A stretch of DNA of 64,000 bases from Dinochytrium kinnereticum (taxonomy: Eukaryota > Chytridiomycota > Chytridiomycetes > Chytridiales > Chytridiaceae): NCBI GenBank assembly GCA_027604005.1, contig JADGJT010000004.1, forward strand, positions 118,173 to 182,172, given 5' to 3'. Each line of letters starts with the position of its first letter. Position 1 is the stretch's first letter. Shown here one piece after another: positions 61,824-64,000 of the stretch. The notes beneath the pieces were generated by a model. That model was given only the letters and a program-made list of their open reading frames with translations. It was not told the origin of the DNA and ran no database searches. The position numbers and the translations under genes are program-made.

Positions 61824-62435
61824 GTGATATTTCAGCAGCGATCCAAAGAGACTATGGCGAACAAATTTAAGATGCCGAAGAACTTTGGATGCCCCTTAAC
61901 AGCGACAAAGTTGACAAAGGAGTCTGGACATAAAACCATGTGCAGGACTCTGGTCGGGAGGCTAATGCACGCGATGGTTGGAACGTGTCCAGAGATTGCG
62001 AATGCTGTGGGAATGTTGAGCAGCTTACAGGACGCATATTCCGCGCCATGGAAGGCTGCCAGGAAGTCCGTGTTCATACTACAGAAATGAAGAACCTGGG
62101 AAATGAGTGCAAAGAACTAGAAATCCTTGTACTTGAAGGACAGTGATGCTGACATGAGCAATTATCAGGACGGGATATTGGGTGATGAAGGCAGTTTCAG
62201 CTATGGAGAAAATTCACCTTGCTTATGTGAAGTTATGAATAACTATCACGAAAAGCACAAGGTGCATGATACTTTGTGTGAGAACACCAGATATCCCACA
62301 CTGAAACAAGAAAGAGAGAAACAATCACGCGACTACAAGTATCTACCTGAGACACATCTTCAGGTAGATGCATTAACAAACAAGAAAAGCCAAGGACGAA
62401 TATCTGAAGAAACAACAAGCATGAGAAAGCTCTAA
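61824..62435 (+). mobile_element. Decayed Ty1/copia fragment: reverse transcriptase end and RNase H
   Basis: Two overlapping plus-strand frames. The first (61824-62090) reads LVGRLMHAMVGTCPEIANAV, then SLQDAYSAPWKAARKSVFIL, the copia signature that links RT to RNase H. The second (62127-62435) has KDSDADMSNYQDG and ends YKYLPETHLQVDALTNK, like the end of copia RNase H. The frames are out of register and residues are missing, so it is dead. No LTRs recognised. Confidence 0.65.
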
Positions 62436-63411
62436 TAAGAATTATAAGAATATTCTTAGACTCGCGAGATCATTGACCCTATTGAGCCCCGAATTCCCAA
62501 CAAGTGGTAGCACTTCTCAGATCGAATGCCGAGACCGCTAGCTAGACTGCCGAAGGTAGTAAAATAGAGTTAAATTGAGCGGAAAGAAGGAAATTGATCA
62601 TGGATGCGAAGCGTGTTTGGATGGGAAGATGACACGCGCGTCCTTTCCGGACAAAGATTTGCTTTTTTTTTATTTTTTTTTTTTATTATTGGATTGCGCC
62701 GGTTTTGGCTTTACAAAGAAAGGACAAACCGACATGAAACAGCGATGAAATTAATCCCACCTAACCATCCCACCCAATTCAGGCTAACGAGTTAGCTGGC
62801 CAAAGGGTGGCTAACCTATCCTTTGGGAAGAAAAGCCAGAAGAAGAAGAAAAAGAAGAAGAAGAACAAACACGAGAAGAACAAAAACCACCCCCAGCGGG
62901 TAGTTCCACCTTACCCTCCCGCCCCCCCCCCCGTATCATGTAACGTGAGACGCCCTGGTGATGTCTGTGAGGTAAACCCCCCCCCAGCCCCCTGTTGACG
63001 ACGACCCCGAAGTCGCCCGTGGCGAGGCCGTTACCAAACTTACCAGAACCTGTGACGCTTGACGTGCTCCCGCAGTCTCGTCCTCAACCCCTTCCCCCTT
63101 GTGGCGTTTGACCTTGGGTAGGTGTGCGATGCCAGCCGGCAAACGACGGCCCAGAGCATATCCGTCGCGCCAGTCAGAGTGGGCCTGCGCCCAGGTCGCT
63201 TGAACTTGTTGACGCCATGACACCTTGACTGTCAAAATGCTGGAAGATGAGGTAGTCGCACGCGAAGCCCGAAGACGAGAATGAGGTGCTGCAGCCACTG
63301 CCGCTCGTCGAAGTGTAGAAGAGGTCGCGTAGGGTGGTGTGGTTCATGCACGCGGAGAGGGGGGAGGGGGAGAACCACGAGGCGCCGTCGTCCTAACGTC
63401 CACAGGCCTAA
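62436..63411. other. Unassigned sequence with homopolymers between retroelement fragments
   Basis: T-runs at 62662-62682, an AAG-rich stretch at 62832-62870, and C-runs at 62923-62934 and 62976-62986. A GC-rich segment from 63000 has open frames on both strands without a recognisable domain; it may be more retroelement debris. Confidence 0.35.
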
Positions 63412-63861
63412 TTAAGTTGTTAATAAACGCCTCCCATTCTCCCTCCTCCTGAATCTCCTGCTGCCCATAGTCGGCTGTCGCCGACACCGAGGTACCCAAA
63501 TAAGTTCAAAGAACAAACTGTGCACTAGCCCCACTAGATTCACCGTCCGGGTCTGGGCACCCCTCAAGGTGCAACCCCATTCTTCCCAAAACCCCATATC
63601 CCGTCTGTCCACCACTCCCCGATAAGAAAAAAGGAAATTGAAAGTAAAGGAAAATTGAAACGAAGAAAATGACCACTGGGCATCCTGCCGCATCCGCGCT
63701 GTCGCTAATTTGTTGACCCGCTCCTGAAATCGCTCCCTAATGGTCCCCCTTGCTGACTCCGCGTGCGGGCAGAGCTACAGATGACTCATGTTCTCCTGCT
63801 GGGCCTGACACCGCAAACACAACCCCTCCTGCACCACCGGATCACCCCGCATCGACCAACA
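63412..63861 (-). mobile_element. Possible non-LTR retroelement C-terminus (zinc-finger-like), interrupted
   Basis: One continuous minus-strand frame reads LCLRCQAQQENMSHL, then a stop codon (TAG at about 63780), then LCPHAESARGTIRERFQERV and MRQDAQWSFSSF to 63412. The C-x2-C ... H ... C pattern followed by CP resembles the C-terminal zinc finger of LINE-type reverse transcriptases. The internal stop and lack of upstream RT motifs in the window mark it as a remnant. The assignment is tentative. Confidence 0.35.
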
Positions 63862-63869
63862 GGATAAAG

Positions 63870-64000
63870 ACTTGCAGAACAGAGCGAAGGAACCGCTGCA
63901 GAGGATTCACGTTGATCTGGCGGGGCCTTGGCCAAAGAAGTCGAACGGGGGAGCACTATACTTCCTCGGGATCGTGGACAGCGCCACGAACTACGTCACG
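63870..64000 (+). mobile_element. LTR retrotransposon integrase core, truncated by window end
   Basis: A plus-strand frame running off the window reads KEPLQRIHVDLAGPWPKKSN then GGALYFLGIVDSATNYVT. H-x-D-x-x-GP followed by G-x-x-Y-F-x-x-x-x-D is the start of the DDE integrase core of copia/gypsy elements, with the first and second conserved Asp regions present. The rest lies outside the window, so intactness is unknown. Confidence 0.7.

Overview
The window is nuclear DNA of a zoosporic (flagellated) early-diverging fungus, most likely a chytrid-like lineage; I cannot name the species. Genes are split by many short introns (about 40-110 bp, mostly GT-AG with CTRAY-type branch sites). Fungal markers include an SH3 protein resembling the Tea4/Bud14 polarity family and a PFA4-type palmitoyltransferase. 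These sit beside genes that Dikarya have lost: the flagellar protein IFT25, a full-length talin and both subunits of propionyl-CoA carboxylase. I rebuilt exon structures by eye from splice signals and family conservation. For nearly all multi-exon genes the exon lengths sum to an exact multiple of three.

Layout. 1-8.4 kb: 3' part of MLH3 (+), PFA4-like DHHC palmitoyltransferase (+), ankyrin-repeat membrane protein (-), 52-residue membrane microprotein (-), FCF1 (+), IFT25 (+). 8.7-20.7 kb: a run of minus-strand genes: peroxisomal-type carrier, RA-PH protein of the RIAM/lamellipodin type, glyoxalase I, CaM kinase I-like kinase, FUS/TET-like RNA-binding protein. 21.2-26.8 kb: MsrB (+), WW-domain protein (-), mitochondrial ribosomal protein mL40 (+), PP2A catalytic subunit (-), HPRT (-). 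27.1-39.8 kb: talin (-) and an SH3-RA-RA protein (-). 40.8-53.4 kb: RFC small subunit (-), signal peptidase subunit SPC1 (+), XPG/RAD2 (-), mitochondrial SHMT (-), conserved multi-pass membrane protein (+). 53.5-61.4 kb: assembly gap, PCCA (-) and PCCB (+) head to head across a 2-kb repeat-rich spacer. 61.8-64 kb: retrotransposon debris.

Themes. Three cytoskeleton or cell-cortex proteins lie within 30 kb: talin, an RA-PH protein with a RIAM-like candidate talin-binding helix, and an SH3-RA-RA protein. Together they suggest a Ras/Rap-to-talin-to-actin module in this fungus. PCCA and PCCB supply both subunits of one mitochondrial enzyme from a shared intergenic region. MLH3, RFC and XPG are DNA replication and repair genes. 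The most striking molecular detail is a near-perfect U12-type AT-AC intron in the XPG gene, at the codon for catalytic Asp30.
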